From: CAYFZO01 sp965226235
GTDB taxonomy: Bacteria > Pseudomonadota > Gammaproteobacteria > Poriferisulfidales > Oxydemutatoraceae
Direction of reading: 5' to 3'
NCBI GenBank assembly: GCA_965226235.1
Contig: OZ245335.1
Span: forward strand, 310,001 to 374,000
Length of the DNA stretch: 64,000 nucleotides
The first letter of the stretch is position 1; each line of letters opens with the position of its first letter. The notes beneath the pieces were generated by a model that saw nothing but the letters and a program-made list of their open reading frames with translations, made no database searches and had not been told where the DNA came from. The translations under genes and the position numbers were made by a program. This document shows positions 43,868-52,631 of the stretch, in pieces.

Positions 43868-44719
43868 TCATCTTCGGCACTCGGGCGAAGATGCAGGCAT
43901 TTCCTTGGCTAACAAGGCCGGGTCGACCCGCTCGGAAAACCAGTTGACACGCCAGTCCAGGTGCGCCCCGGTCACGCGCCCGCTGGCACCCACGGTCGCC
44001 ACAGGCTGGCCTTGACCGACACGGTCACCGATGGAAACCAGAACGGTTTCAAGGTGTAGAAAGGATGAAGATACGCCGTGTCCGTGATCGATCATCAGTG
44101 TTTTCCCGGAGAAAAACATATCCGGATGGATGAAGCTGACGAGGCCACTTGCCGGTGCCTTCACCACGCCGCCCGTTTTACACATGATGTCCACTCCAAA
44201 ATGCGGACTCCTTGGCTCGCCATTCAGAATGCGTTGGCTTCCATAGACCCCGGTGATGATCCCGTGTACCGGCCACAGAAACCCTCCCATGAAATCCACC
44301 CTGGCATCGTCTCGCTGCCTCGCCCGTGAAACGCTCTCGTTTTCGCTGCGAATACGCTCCATATCATACGACTCGGGGGTCACTTTCCGGTTGTCCAGAC
44401 CATCGATGCGTTGTACCGCGTATTCCCGTGGATGAATATGCAGGATCTCGTTCACCACTTCACCGTCGGGCGATTCAATACGCAGCACCGAGCGCGTGGC
44501 CGCATCTCGTCCGAAACCAAAAACAATCACCCCTTGTGGAGAAACGCGTAATTTTCGTCCGTCAAGAAATACCAGGGACCCGGGTGCAACCTGCCCGCGA
44601 ACCAGTCCTCCCTGGACAAAATCTCCTTCGAGATCAAATGGCGCCGCAACACAGACCTGTGACGCCATGAGCAAGCCAAGGAAATATCCTAGTGTGCGAG
44701 TTGTTTTTTTGCTGGCCAT
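43868..44719 (-). CDS. M23 family metallopeptidase (LytM/NlpD-like)
   Basis: Predicted periplasmic peptidoglycan endopeptidase, 283 residues from ATG 44717-44719. Signal peptide TLGYFLGLLMASQVCVA-APF, then a beta-rich domain and the M23 domain with HFGVD (zinc ligands), APASGLVSFIHPDMFFSGKTLMIDHGHG and GAHLDWRVNWFSERVDP. The final motif reads H-x-D where many M23 enzymes have H-x-H, so metal binding may differ; some gammaproteobacterial relatives share this. The gene overlaps the ABC ATPase gene by 31 bases. Confidence 0.87.
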   Translation of the reverse strand: MASKKTTRTLGYFLGLLMASQVCVAAPFDLEGDFVQGGLVRGQVAPGSLVFLDGRKLRVSPQGVIVFGFGRDAATRSVLRIESPDGEVVNEILHIHPREYAVQRIDGLDNRKVTPESYDMERIRSENESVSRARQRDDARVDFMGGFLWPVHGIITGVYGSQRILNGEPRSPHFGVDIMCKTGGVVKAPASGLVSFIHPDMFFSGKTLMIDHGHGVSSSFLHLETVLVSIGDRVGQGQPVATVGASGRVTGAHLDWRVNWFSERVDPALLAKEMPASSPECRR

Positions 44720-45480
44720 GTTATGACGGTTTGTTGAACGATTTTTGCGTCTACGTTGAAGATGACTCGCAGGTTCCCGGGGGTCATCGCTGTTGCGGTG
44801 GCCTCTGTCATATAACAGCGTCCGGCTTTCACAAAGCACACTCGGTCGGCATAACGCATGGCGATATTGAGGTCATGCGTTACCAGGGCGATGCCGATAC
44901 CTGGCCCAGAGGCTGTGGAAGCCAAGGCACGTAACAGTTCCATGAACGCGTACTGGTGTGTAAGGTCGATCATCGCGAGTGGTTCATCCAGGAGCAGATA
45001 ACGTGGCACCTTCTGGTTCAAGCCAAGCTGCAGTAATACCCGGGCGAGGTGCACACGCTGGCGTTCACCTCCGGATAAACTGAAATATCCTCGGTTTTGC
45101 AGGTGTGAAACGTCCATCCAACGCATGACTTCCAGCGAACGTTCGCGGATCCTGTCTTCTCCAACCAGGTGCGGTAAGGCGCCTAGTCGGACCACTTCCG
45201 AAACCGTGAAATTGAATGCGATAGAGGGTGATTGCGGAAGCACCGCGCGGCGTATTGCCAGATCAGACAGCCGCCAACCGGCAAGCGGGCGCGACTCAAG
45301 CAAAACCTCGCCGCTATCCGGTACCGGACACCCTGCCAACAGACTCAGCAAGGTGGATTTTCCAGCACCGTTATTGCCGACGATGGCCAGGATCTGGCCG
45401 AGTTCCACGGTGAGGTCGAAGTGCTGCACAAGGTAGTGCTTAGCGATCGCATAGGAGACATTTTTGCACTGCAGGCTCAT
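44689..45480 (-). CDS. hmuV: Heme/iron-type ABC transporter ATP-binding protein
   Basis: ATPase of a FecCD/BtuCD-type importer, 263 residues from ATG 45478-45480. Walker A VGNNGAGKSTLLSL, signature LSGGERQRVHLARVL with the insertion typical of HmuV, Walker B RYLLLDEPLAMIDL and H-loop ALVTHDLN. Coupled to the permease gene by an ATGA overlap (45477-45480). Substrate (heme, siderophore or cobalamin) is not decided by sequence; the VHLARVL...LLLDEPLAMIDL pattern favours HmuV. Confidence 0.85.
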   Translation of the reverse strand: MSLQCKNVSYAIAKHYLVQHFDLTVELGQILAIVGNNGAGKSTLLSLLAGCPVPDSGEVLLESRPLAGWRLSDLAIRRAVLPQSPSIAFNFTVSEVVRLGALPHLVGEDRIRERSLEVMRWMDVSHLQNRGYFSLSGGERQRVHLARVLLQLGLNQKVPRYLLLDEPLAMIDLTHQYAFMELLRALASTASGPGIGIALVTHDLNIAMRYADRVCFVKAGRCYMTEATATAMTPGNLRVIFNVDAKIVQQTVITWPAKKQLAH

Positions 45481-46526
45481 ACACTGGAAAAGCGGCGTTT
45501 CGACAAAAGGAACAGAAACAAGGGAACCCCGAGTAAAGAGGTCAAAATACCAATCGGCAACTCCGCCGGCAGTATCGCTACTCGTGACACCAGATCTGCC
45601 AGTAAAACCAGCAACGCCCCCAGGAGTATCGACGACGGCAACAGCGAGGCATGCTTCGCCCCGACAACAGGGCGCAGCAGGTGCGGTACGATCAGACCAA
45701 CGAAACCGATAATGCCGGCAACGGCAACCGATGCTCCGATTCCCAACGCGGTGACCAGCAACAGCAGGAATTTCCAGCGCTCGACGGAGAACCCCAGCCA
45801 TAGCGCGTCGCGCTCGCTCAACGCCATCGCGTCGAGCACCCTTGCGGAGCTTGAAAACACCACAAGTGACGGAATGATAAACGCGCTGACCACAGCCAGT
45901 TGCATCCAGTCGACGTTACCAAATCCCCCCAGCAACCAGAACGTGAAGCTGCGTAGTGCATGCTGCGATGAAACCAGTGTGAGAAACCCGATCATGGCAG
46001 TTGCCAAGGCATTGAACGCGATGCCGGCAAGCAACAGCGAATGCATGTCGGCATGGCCTGCACGCCGCGCCAGCCGGTACGTGAGGAGCAAAGTCAGAAA
46101 GCTACCGCAAAAGGCCGCTATCGGCAGCAACGAAATACCGGGCAGGTAGGTTATGGGCAGCCCCAGAACAATGACCGCCACCGCAGCGACCGCGGCTCCG
46201 GAGGAAGCACCGATTAAGGACGGATCAGCGAGCGGGTTGCGAAACAAACTCTGTGTTACGGCACCGCTTGCGGCAAGAACGCCACCGGAGATCATGGCCA
46301 GAAGCAGGCGCGGCAATCTCAGCGTCAACCAGATTTTTGCGTGTGCGGGATCGCAGTTGCAAGTGTCGGAGATTCCCAAGGCATACATTGTGATGTCAAA
46401 TAGCTCGGCGGGAGTGAACATAACCGCGCCGATGCACGATGCCGCAACGAACGTCGCCAACAATGCCACACCGACACAGACGGATGCTACATGGCACTTC
46501 CTCCCATCGGCCACCGATTTGTTCAC
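45477..46526 (-). CDS. FecCD-family ABC transporter permease (HmuU/BtuC-like)
   Basis: Inner-membrane permease of 349 residues with about ten hydrophobic helices and family motifs LRLPRLLLAMISGGVLAASGAVTQ, NPLADPSLIGASSGAAVAAV and GIIGFVGLIVPHLLR. It pairs with the downstream ATPase. No periplasmic binding protein or TonB receptor gene is adjacent: the next gene upstream is a ferredoxin, so the rest of the system must be elsewhere. Confidence 0.9.
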   Translation of the reverse strand: MNKSVADGRKCHVASVCVGVALLATFVAASCIGAVMFTPAELFDITMYALGISDTCNCDPAHAKIWLTLRLPRLLLAMISGGVLAASGAVTQSLFRNPLADPSLIGASSGAAVAAVAVIVLGLPITYLPGISLLPIAAFCGSFLTLLLTYRLARRAGHADMHSLLLAGIAFNALATAMIGFLTLVSSQHALRSFTFWLLGGFGNVDWMQLAVVSAFIIPSLVVFSSSARVLDAMALSERDALWLGFSVERWKFLLLLVTALGIGASVAVAGIIGFVGLIVPHLLRPVVGAKHASLLPSSILLGALLVLLADLVSRVAILPAELPIGILTSLLGVPLFLFLLSKRRFSSV

Positions 46527-46589
46527 CCGGTCGGCGGTAGCCCCTCCACTATTGCTTCACCTGGCGCAGGTTGACGCAGTGGCACTGGG

Positions 46590-46907
46590 TCAGCGCAAGG
46601 CCTTCTGGTCGAAGTCAACTTCCACGACGACATCCGTTTTCAAACGAGACTGGCAGGCAAGGATCATATTGGATTTCAACTGCTCTCCGTCCAATACGTA
46701 GGAAAAATCATTCAGTGGCTTAATCTTGCCCTCCTTGAGGATGCACCGGCAAGTGCCGCAACTACCCACGCGGCAGTCATGTGGCCATTTGATATTGGCG
46801 TTCAACGCAGCCTGCAACAGGTTAATGCCTCCAGGCACGTCAAAAGTCTCTCCTGTCGATTCGATGGTTGCCTTGAAATCTTTCTTTTTTTTGCTGAAAA
46901 AACCCAT
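46590..46907 (-). CDS. Plant-type [2Fe-2S] ferredoxin
   Basis: 105-residue ferredoxin with the C-x5-C-x2-C...C pattern in DCRVGSCGTCRC and a distal Cys in LACQSRL. The N-terminus MGFFSKKKKDFKATIES is lysine-rich and unusual for the soluble type. The redox partner is unknown; neighbours are an iron-type permease gene and alr. Confidence 0.9.
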   Translation of the reverse strand: MGFFSKKKKDFKATIESTGETFDVPGGINLLQAALNANIKWPHDCRVGSCGTCRCILKEGKIKPLNDFSYVLDGEQLKSNMILACQSRLKTDVVVEVDFDQKALR

Positions 46908-47042
46908 ATTTTATTTGCTCACGATGTGTCGTGGATGAGGGTGATCCACGACTTTTACAAGGGGATGGAGCTTGTAACTCCTCTGGGGAAAAATTATACC
47001 AGAACCGGTTGCGGGTATGCTTTCCTGCTCGTTTCCTGTGCT

Positions 47043-48116
47043 TTACATTTCCTGGATCTTCTGGGCTCCACACAATAATTCGTAACTGCTCATGCGGCAA
47101 TAGCCTGCAACTTCGGAAACCGCCAGATTCGGTCCCCACAACTCCGCAATGTCACCAACCGCAACCGGATCATTTTCATCCAGCACCACCGCAAGCATGT
47201 CCATCGAAACCCGGCCAGCCAGCTTGCAGCACTTATTGCCGAGCCATACGGGAGCCTCATTCGGAGCGCGACGAGGGTACCCGGTGCCGTAGCCGATGCC
47301 GATGATGCCGATTTTCGTGGCTCGTCGGCAGGTGTAAGTACCTCCGTAACCTACTCGTTCTCCTGCCTTGCAGTGACGGATAGCGACCACCGGGGCGGTG
47401 ATTCTCATTACCGATGCCAACCGGCGGTGATGCTCCGCGGCGGTGTTTGCTGGCGGCGCACCATACAAGGCGATGCCGACCCTGACCCAATCCAGGCGGG
47501 ATTCGGGGCGGCACAGGACACCGGCTGAATTCGCAATGCTCGACGGGAGTTTCTGCTCGGTGCAAAGCCCTGCAAAAAGCAGCCATTGCCGCTCGTCGTC
47601 TGTTGCCATCTCCGGCTCGTCGGCGTATGCAAAATGCGACATCAACACGGGCTGCCGTGATAATCCCCTTAGCCGTCTTACCCTGCCGAGCACTGCATTC
47701 GCCTCTTCCAGCGGAAAACCCAGGCGGTTCATACCGGTATCAAATTTTACCCACAGAAAGAGATCTTCCGCACCGTATCTTTCAAGCTGTACAAGTTGCT
47801 CAAAAGAGTGCACGACCAGTGCCAGTTTATACGCCGCGGCGACATGCAATTCTTCCTTGCCGGACACCCCCTGCAGGACCAGGACTTGTTGAGCAATGCC
47901 CTGTTCGCGCAAAGCGACCGCCTCGTCGAGCGTGGCGATGGCGAAGCCGTCGACCGACGTGTTTTCAGAAAGAACGCGCGCGACCTTGACGAGACCATGT
48001 CCGTAGGCTTCGGACTTCACGACGGCTAGCACGCGCGCTTTCCGACAAAGATTTTTTAGATAACGGTAATTGGAAACCAGCGCTGCGCCGTCGATAAACT
48101 TTCTGGCCAAGTGCAA
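47043..48116 (-). CDS. alr: Alanine racemase
   Basis: Produces D-alanine for peptidoglycan. 357 residues, fold type III PLP barrel: PLP lysine in AVVKSEAYGHG (about K34), WVKFDTGMNRLGF, and the catalytic Tyr region GERVGYGGTYTCRR, then the C-terminal beta-domain with GRVSMDMLAVVL. It follows dnaB by 13 bases, a common gammaproteobacterial order. Confidence 0.96.
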   Translation of the reverse strand: MHLARKFIDGAALVSNYRYLKNLCRKARVLAVVKSEAYGHGLVKVARVLSENTSVDGFAIATLDEAVALREQGIAQQVLVLQGVSGKEELHVAAAYKLALVVHSFEQLVQLERYGAEDLFLWVKFDTGMNRLGFPLEEANAVLGRVRRLRGLSRQPVLMSHFAYADEPEMATDDERQWLLFAGLCTEQKLPSSIANSAGVLCRPESRLDWVRVGIALYGAPPANTAAEHHRRLASVMRITAPVVAIRHCKAGERVGYGGTYTCRRATKIGIIGIGYGTGYPRRAPNEAPVWLGNKCCKLAGRVSMDMLAVVLDENDPVAVGDIAELWGPNLAVSEVAGYCRMSSYELLCGAQKIQEM

Positions 48117-48129
48117 AAAAGTCTGCCCC

Positions 48130-49599
48130 TTATATAACCTGGTCCGTTTCTGGAACGCTGTGTGGATGCTGTATTTCCTGGTATTCCCCTTCAGAGATAG
48201 GGCGGTAGTCTCTGAAACGCATGATGCTTTTGAAAAAGTTCAGCCTGGCGGTGAACAGGGGGCCATTGCGCTGCTTGGCAATGTTGATTTCTGCAATGCT
48301 CATGTTGCTGGCGCTGCCTGGACTTACAGTACCGCTATCACCTTCCAGTTTTTTTTCATACACGTCTTCACGGTAGATCATCATAATCAGATCTGCGTCC
48401 TGCTCTATCGCGCCCGACTCGCGCAGGTCGGACATCATCGGGCGCTTGTCGGGACGCGACTCGACCGCACGATTCAACTGTGACAAAGCAAGTACCGGCA
48501 CTTCCATTTCACGCGCCAGGTTTTTCATTGCGCGTGAAATCTGGGAAATTTCCGCAGTCCGGTTTTCCTTGCTGCCACTGATTTGCATCAACTGTAGATA
48601 ATCCACCATCACTACACCGAGAGGCCCATGTTCTCGCTTCACGCGCCTGACTTTTGCATGTATGTCAAATGGGGTCAGGCTACTGGTGTCATCAATAAAT
48701 ATCCGACTTTGTTTCAACATCTGCATCGCGGTGCTCAAGCCCGCCCAGTCAACGTCATTCAGTTTTCCGGTGCGCAGGCGGAATTGACTGATGTTCCCCA
48801 GCGAGGAGAAAAAGCGCATTGCTATCTGCCTGGCGGACATCTCCATGCTGAATATCACTGCCGGCAGAGGCTGACCCCCGAACACGATCTCTTCGACTAT
48901 GTTCAGCGCCAGGCTGGTCTTGCCCATGCTCGGGCGCCCGGCGATCACAACCAGTTGCCCTGCCTCGAGCCCACCGGTCTTCCTGTCAATCTCCTCGAAA
49001 CCCATCTTGATTCCACTCGGACCGTTTTTATACAAGTGGTCAATATATTTATAGGTATCGACGCTTAGCTCATCTGAAGAAACCAGCCTGGTTTTATCAC
49101 CTGTTGTGCTGGAATCGGCAATCGAGAATATGGATTGCTCGGCCCGATCGAGCAAAGCTCGTTGCTGGATGTCCTGCTTGTAGGCTTCTTCCATAATTTC
49201 GGTCGCGGCCTTAATCAGGCTGCGGCGCACGAATTTTTCATGCACGATCTGCGCGTAAGAAACGATGTTGGCGGCACTTGGGGTTTCCCGCGCAAGGCTA
49301 CCAAGGTAAGCCAAAGTGTTGACCGGACCACTCGTGTTTTTCTGCAAGCGATCGCCCATGGTGACAATGTCAAAAGGCTTGCTTTCCTGTGCAAGCATCG
49401 TGATTTCCTTGAACAGCAAACGGTTTTCCTTGAAATAGAAATCGTTCGCGCTTACGACCCCCGAGACTTTTTCCCACGCGTCGTTGTCGATAAGCAGGCC
49501 GCCGATCACCGCCTGCTCCGCAAGCGCAGAACACGGCAAAGAACGCAGATTTTCTACCTGCGGATCTTCGAACTCTTCGCTCAGAATCTTGGCCGCCAT
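48130..49599 (-). CDS. dnaB: Replicative DNA helicase DnaB
   Basis: Hexameric 5'-3' helicase at the fork. 489 residues: N-terminal domain (EQAVIGGLLIDNDAWEKV), linker, RecA-like domain with Walker A AGRPSMGKTSLALN, GVVMVDYLQLM and the arginine-finger region SQLNRAVESRPDKRPMMSDLRESG. No intein. The C-terminus is about 15 residues longer than E. coli DnaB. Confidence 0.97.
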   Translation of the reverse strand: MAAKILSEEFEDPQVENLRSLPCSALAEQAVIGGLLIDNDAWEKVSGVVSANDFYFKENRLLFKEITMLAQESKPFDIVTMGDRLQKNTSGPVNTLAYLGSLARETPSAANIVSYAQIVHEKFVRRSLIKAATEIMEEAYKQDIQQRALLDRAEQSIFSIADSSTTGDKTRLVSSDELSVDTYKYIDHLYKNGPSGIKMGFEEIDRKTGGLEAGQLVVIAGRPSMGKTSLALNIVEEIVFGGQPLPAVIFSMEMSARQIAMRFFSSLGNISQFRLRTGKLNDVDWAGLSTAMQMLKQSRIFIDDTSSLTPFDIHAKVRRVKREHGPLGVVMVDYLQLMQISGSKENRTAEISQISRAMKNLAREMEVPVLALSQLNRAVESRPDKRPMMSDLRESGAIEQDADLIMMIYREDVYEKKLEGDSGTVSPGSASNMSIAEINIAKQRNGPLFTARLNFFKSIMRFRDYRPISEGEYQEIQHPHSVPETDQVI

Positions 49600-49608
49600 G
49601 ATCCTGCG

Positions 49609-50070
49609 TTAACTTTCCTCGGCAATTACATTCAGTTTGATCGAAGCACTGACGTCAGCATGAAGCCGGAGGGAGACGTTGTGTTCACCCAGTTGGCGCA
49701 GTACTCCGTCCGGCAAATATACTTCATTTTTTTTGATTTCTTCTCCGCAGTGGTCTTTGATGGCAGCGACAATTTCCGCCGCACCAACAGAGCCAAACAA
49801 GACCCCTTTGTCGGTCACCCTCACCTTCACGCTAATCTCGAACCCGTCTATTTTCTGTTTGCATTGTTCTGCTTGTTGGAGCTTGTCGGAATCAAGTTCT
49901 TCCCACTCTTTTTTACGTAGTTCGAATGCTTCGATATTTTCAGGAGTCGCCGGTTTTGCCTTTCCGTACGGTACCAGGTAGTTGCGGGCATAGCCGCAAC
50001 TGACTTGAACGATATCGCCTGGTTCACCCAGGTTTTCAAGTTTTGAGATCAATAGGATTTTGGTTCTCAT
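49609..50070 (-). CDS. rplI: 50S ribosomal protein L9
   Basis: Binds 23S rRNA near the L1 stalk. N-terminal domain MRTKILLISKLENLGEPGDIV-x-VSCGYARNYLVPYGKA, connecting helix and C-terminal domain (LFGSVGAAEIVAAI). The GGGAG upstream fits an ATG at 50070 (9-base spacing) better than the ATG two codons earlier at 50076. Order rpsF-rpsR-DUF2232-rplI-dnaB-alr. Confidence 0.96.
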   Translation of the reverse strand: MRTKILLISKLENLGEPGDIVQVSCGYARNYLVPYGKAKPATPENIEAFELRKKEWEELDSDKLQQAEQCKQKIDGFEISVKVRVTDKGVLFGSVGAAEIVAAIKDHCGEEIKKNEVYLPDGVLRQLGEHNVSLRLHADVSASIKLNVIAEES

Positions 50071-50076
50071 CGACAT

Positions 50077-51012
50077 TTACTCCCTGCGATTTTCACTTTT
50101 GACACCTCTGCGAGAGCGGAAATTGATCAGGTTTTCAAGTGCCCCCAGCGCGCTCACCGCTCCGGGCACCTGTGGCAGGAAGGGAGAAAATACCAACGCT
50201 GCGTAAAAAGCAAATAACCAGGCACTCGCGTTATTTAGCGTGTTCAGCAAATAGTGTGCCGTCGCGATTCCCTGCAGAAAAAAAGCATAGGCCACGACCA
50301 TGAGCAACTCGTGCATCAAGGGTGCACGCGTAACGTATACAACTGTAAACAGGATAATCCCGAAAACAGCCATGGCTTTCCCCAGGTTCAATGCAGTGAA
50401 TTCAGCACGGAAACCGCCGGGCGTACCGAGCAGGTTCTCCCACCAACGTGCAAGCAATAGCGACGTCGTCCAAATCAACACCAGTGAAGTCAGCGCGACG
50501 CCGGTCATAACCTCGAGAAACGCACGATATTCCTCGGCAAAATCAAACGTTCCGGCACCCACCTCCTGTGACGATTCCTGGATAAGTCCGGAAAAAAGAT
50601 TGTTCCATAACTCAGTGCGTTCCGGCACCAGCAAAGCAACCAGGAGTATGAATGAAACGCCAGCGAGGACGATGACGTTCAACGTAAACGACAGGCTCTC
50701 CGTGCGACGTAACAAGTGTGCGATGGCAATCACCGGAATCCACTGTAGTAGCACAAACAACAGTACCACCGGGTAGTGCACCATCCTGACCCCCGCAAAC
50801 GAGGCAATGGTGAAAAAAACCAGTAACAGCAGGGTCGACAGCATCAGCACGATACCCGCTCGCTGTCCACCCCACCTGAGCGCAACCAAGGTCAACGCGG
50901 CACTGCTCAGAATCCCGACGAGTGGAATGAAAGAAGCAAGCCAGGCCAGGCTCGCAACGGAAAAAGCTGCCTGGCCATAGCCCGACAGGATGAAATCAGC
51001 AAGTTTTTTCAT
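50077..51012 (-). CDS. DUF2232 family membrane protein
   Basis: 311-residue polytopic membrane protein with about eight hydrophobic segments (for example VASLAWLASFIPLVGILSSAAL and AGIVLMLSTLLLLVFFTIASF). Members sit between rpsR and rplI in many gammaproteobacteria, and the function is unknown. The stop is directly followed by the ribosome-binding site of rplI. Confidence 0.85.
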   Translation of the reverse strand: MKKLADFILSGYGQAAFSVASLAWLASFIPLVGILSSAALTLVALRWGGQRAGIVLMLSTLLLLVFFTIASFAGVRMVHYPVVLLFVLLQWIPVIAIAHLLRRTESLSFTLNVIVLAGVSFILLVALLVPERTELWNNLFSGLIQESSQEVGAGTFDFAEEYRAFLEVMTGVALTSLVLIWTTSLLLARWWENLLGTPGGFRAEFTALNLGKAMAVFGIILFTVVYVTRAPLMHELLMVVAYAFFLQGIATAHYLLNTLNNASAWLFAFYAALVFSPFLPQVPGAVSALGALENLINFRSRRGVKSENRRE

Positions 51013-51046
51013 CAGCGGTCGCTCTGGCCAAGCGGCGGAACAGGAA

Positions 51047-51295
51047 TCAATGTTTGTCGCTGTAGGGCAATAGCGCCAGATAACGCGCGTACTTGATCGC
51101 GCGGGACAAGCGGCGCTGGTCCTGACCTTTGATGCCGGTTACCCACCCGGGGATGATCTTGCCTGTTTCGGCAACGAATTCCTTGAGGAAATCAACGTCT
51201 TTATAATCGACGCCGCGTATCTTTTCGCGTGGGACTTTTAAATGGCTGCGCCTTTTGTAGTACGCCGCCACGGTGTATTTTCTGTCCGTTTTCAA
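51047..51295 (-). CDS. rpsR: 30S ribosomal protein S18
   Basis: 82 residues with VDYKDVDFLKEFVAETGKIIPGWVTGIKG and RRLSRAIKYARYLALLPYSDKH, the S18 core. The N-terminus (MKTDRKYTVAAYYKRRSHLK) lacks the RRRKFCRF block of E. coli S18. Coupled to rpsF by an ATGA overlap (51292-51295). The priB gene found between rpsF and rpsR in enterobacteria is absent. Confidence 0.95.
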   Translation of the reverse strand: MKTDRKYTVAAYYKRRSHLKVPREKIRGVDYKDVDFLKEFVAETGKIIPGWVTGIKGQDQRRLSRAIKYARYLALLPYSDKH

Positions 51296-51708
51296 CTGCT
51301 CTGTTCTTTTTCAACCGCTCGTTTGGCCGAACGAGCCGGAGCAGTGGTGCTTTCGGTATCCGTACCCGAGGCAACGTGCTCTCCGTCATTGGTGGCGTTG
51401 AGCAATGGTGAAGGTTCGGTGATCGCTTTATCGCGGCGTAGCACCATATTACGTATAACCGCGTCGTTGAAACGAAAAGCGTTGTCGAGTTCGGCCAGTA
51501 CGTCCTGGCTACACTCGATGTTCATCAGCACGTAATACGCTTTGTAGCTATGTCCGATCGGATACGCCAGCCTGCGCATACCCCATTCTTCCAGACGATG
51601 CACTTTGCCTCCGCTGGAGGCTACCAGCGTTTGGTACCGGTCGATCATCGTGGAAGTTTGCTCTTGTTGATCCGGGTGGATCAACAAGACGATTTCATAG
51701 TGCTTCAT
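51292..51708 (-). CDS. rpsF: 30S ribosomal protein S6
   Basis: S6 core MKHYEIVLLIHPDQQEQTSTMI...KVHRLEEWGMRRLAYPIGHSYKAYYVLMN...DNAFRFNDAVIRNMVLRR, followed by a variable Thr/Ser/Glu-rich tail of about 40 residues. AAGGAG lies upstream; the ATG two codons earlier at 51714 is the alternative start. Binds with S18 to the 30S platform. In the following 157-base gap a 13-base unit (CAAATCACCGAGG) is repeated twice with a third partial copy near 51835-51870. Confidence 0.95.
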   Translation of the reverse strand: MKHYEIVLLIHPDQQEQTSTMIDRYQTLVASSGGKVHRLEEWGMRRLAYPIGHSYKAYYVLMNIECSQDVLAELDNAFRFNDAVIRNMVLRRDKAITEPSPLLNATNDGEHVASGTDTESTTAPARSAKRAVEKEQSS

Positions 51709-51871
51709 CGGCATGAGGCTCCTTTCGGGTTTTGCTTCTTACGCACCGATGCGCGCAGGAGCAAGGATTTTCAAGACCTCAGGCCAGCCAACCAGCCTGA
51801 TCCATGAATATACCTGATTGAGTCATCTCAAGCAAATCACCGAGGCAAATCACCGAGGCAAATCAGCAGGG

Positions 51872-52627
51872 TCAAATTCGATCACGCTCCCTGCGCTGGC
51901 GTTGTATCTCGTAGAGGCAGACCGCCGAAGCCACGGCTACGTTCAGGCTGCCGGTTTTCCCGGATAGCGGGATCGTAGCTCGATAATCACATAGCTCCGC
52001 GATGTGCTTGCGCAACCCACTGCCCTCGGCCCCCAGTACGATTGCGACCGGCCGGCGGCAATCTACCGTGGACAGGTCCTGTCCGTCGTCAACGAAAGTC
52101 CCGATGGCCCATACGCCGGTTTTTTTCAGTCGCGTGATCGCTCGTGAAAGATTGGCTATCTGTACTATCGGGACTCTTCCTACCGCACCCGAAGCGACCT
52201 TGACCGCCACCGGCGTCAACCGCGACGCGTTATTCGACGCCACGACCACGGCAGTCACACCGAGTGCCTCGGCGTTACGCAGGCAGGCACCGAGGTTGAC
52301 GGGGTCAGTGACGCGATCGAGTATCAGGAAGGTCGCTTCGTCTCCGCACAGGTGTTCCAGGTCCTGTTCTCCCAGGTACCTGGGTAGCCTGCACAGGCTT
52401 ATGACACCCTGGTGAGCAGATTCGCCAACCAGTTGATCGAAGTCTCGCAGGGATTTGGTATCACACGGGATACCGTTGTGTTCTGCCGCCTGACGCAGCG
52501 ATGACAGGCGCGGGTTCTTGCTGCCCTGCACGGTACAAACCTTGATGACCCCGTCTCGATGAGATTCGATCAGTGCCAGCACGCTGTTGATACCGTAAAC
52601 CCATACTGGCGCCTCTTCCTTCGCCAC
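51872..52627 (-). CDS. rlmB: 23S rRNA (guanosine-2'-O-)-methyltransferase RlmB
   Basis: SpoU-family 2'-O-methyltransferase acting on G2251 of 23S rRNA in E. coli. 251 residues: substrate-binding N-domain (VYGINSVLALIE) and a knotted catalytic domain with LDRVTDPVNLGACLRNAEALG, LGAEGSGLRKHIAELCD and IPLSGKTGSLNVAVASAV. It follows rnr by four bases, the standard pair. Confidence 0.96.
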   Translation of the reverse strand: MAKEEAPVWVYGINSVLALIESHRDGVIKVCTVQGSKNPRLSSLRQAAEHNGIPCDTKSLRDFDQLVGESAHQGVISLCRLPRYLGEQDLEHLCGDEATFLILDRVTDPVNLGACLRNAEALGVTAVVVASNNASRLTPVAVKVASGAVGRVPIVQIANLSRAITRLKKTGVWAIGTFVDDGQDLSTVDCRRPVAIVLGAEGSGLRKHIAELCDYRATIPLSGKTGSLNVAVASAVCLYEIQRQRRERDRI

Positions 52628-52631
52628 CGGA

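Noticed and set aside
51830..51871. CRISPR-like short repeats after rpsF
   Set aside because: The 13-base units are directly adjacent without spacers; this is a small tandem duplication.
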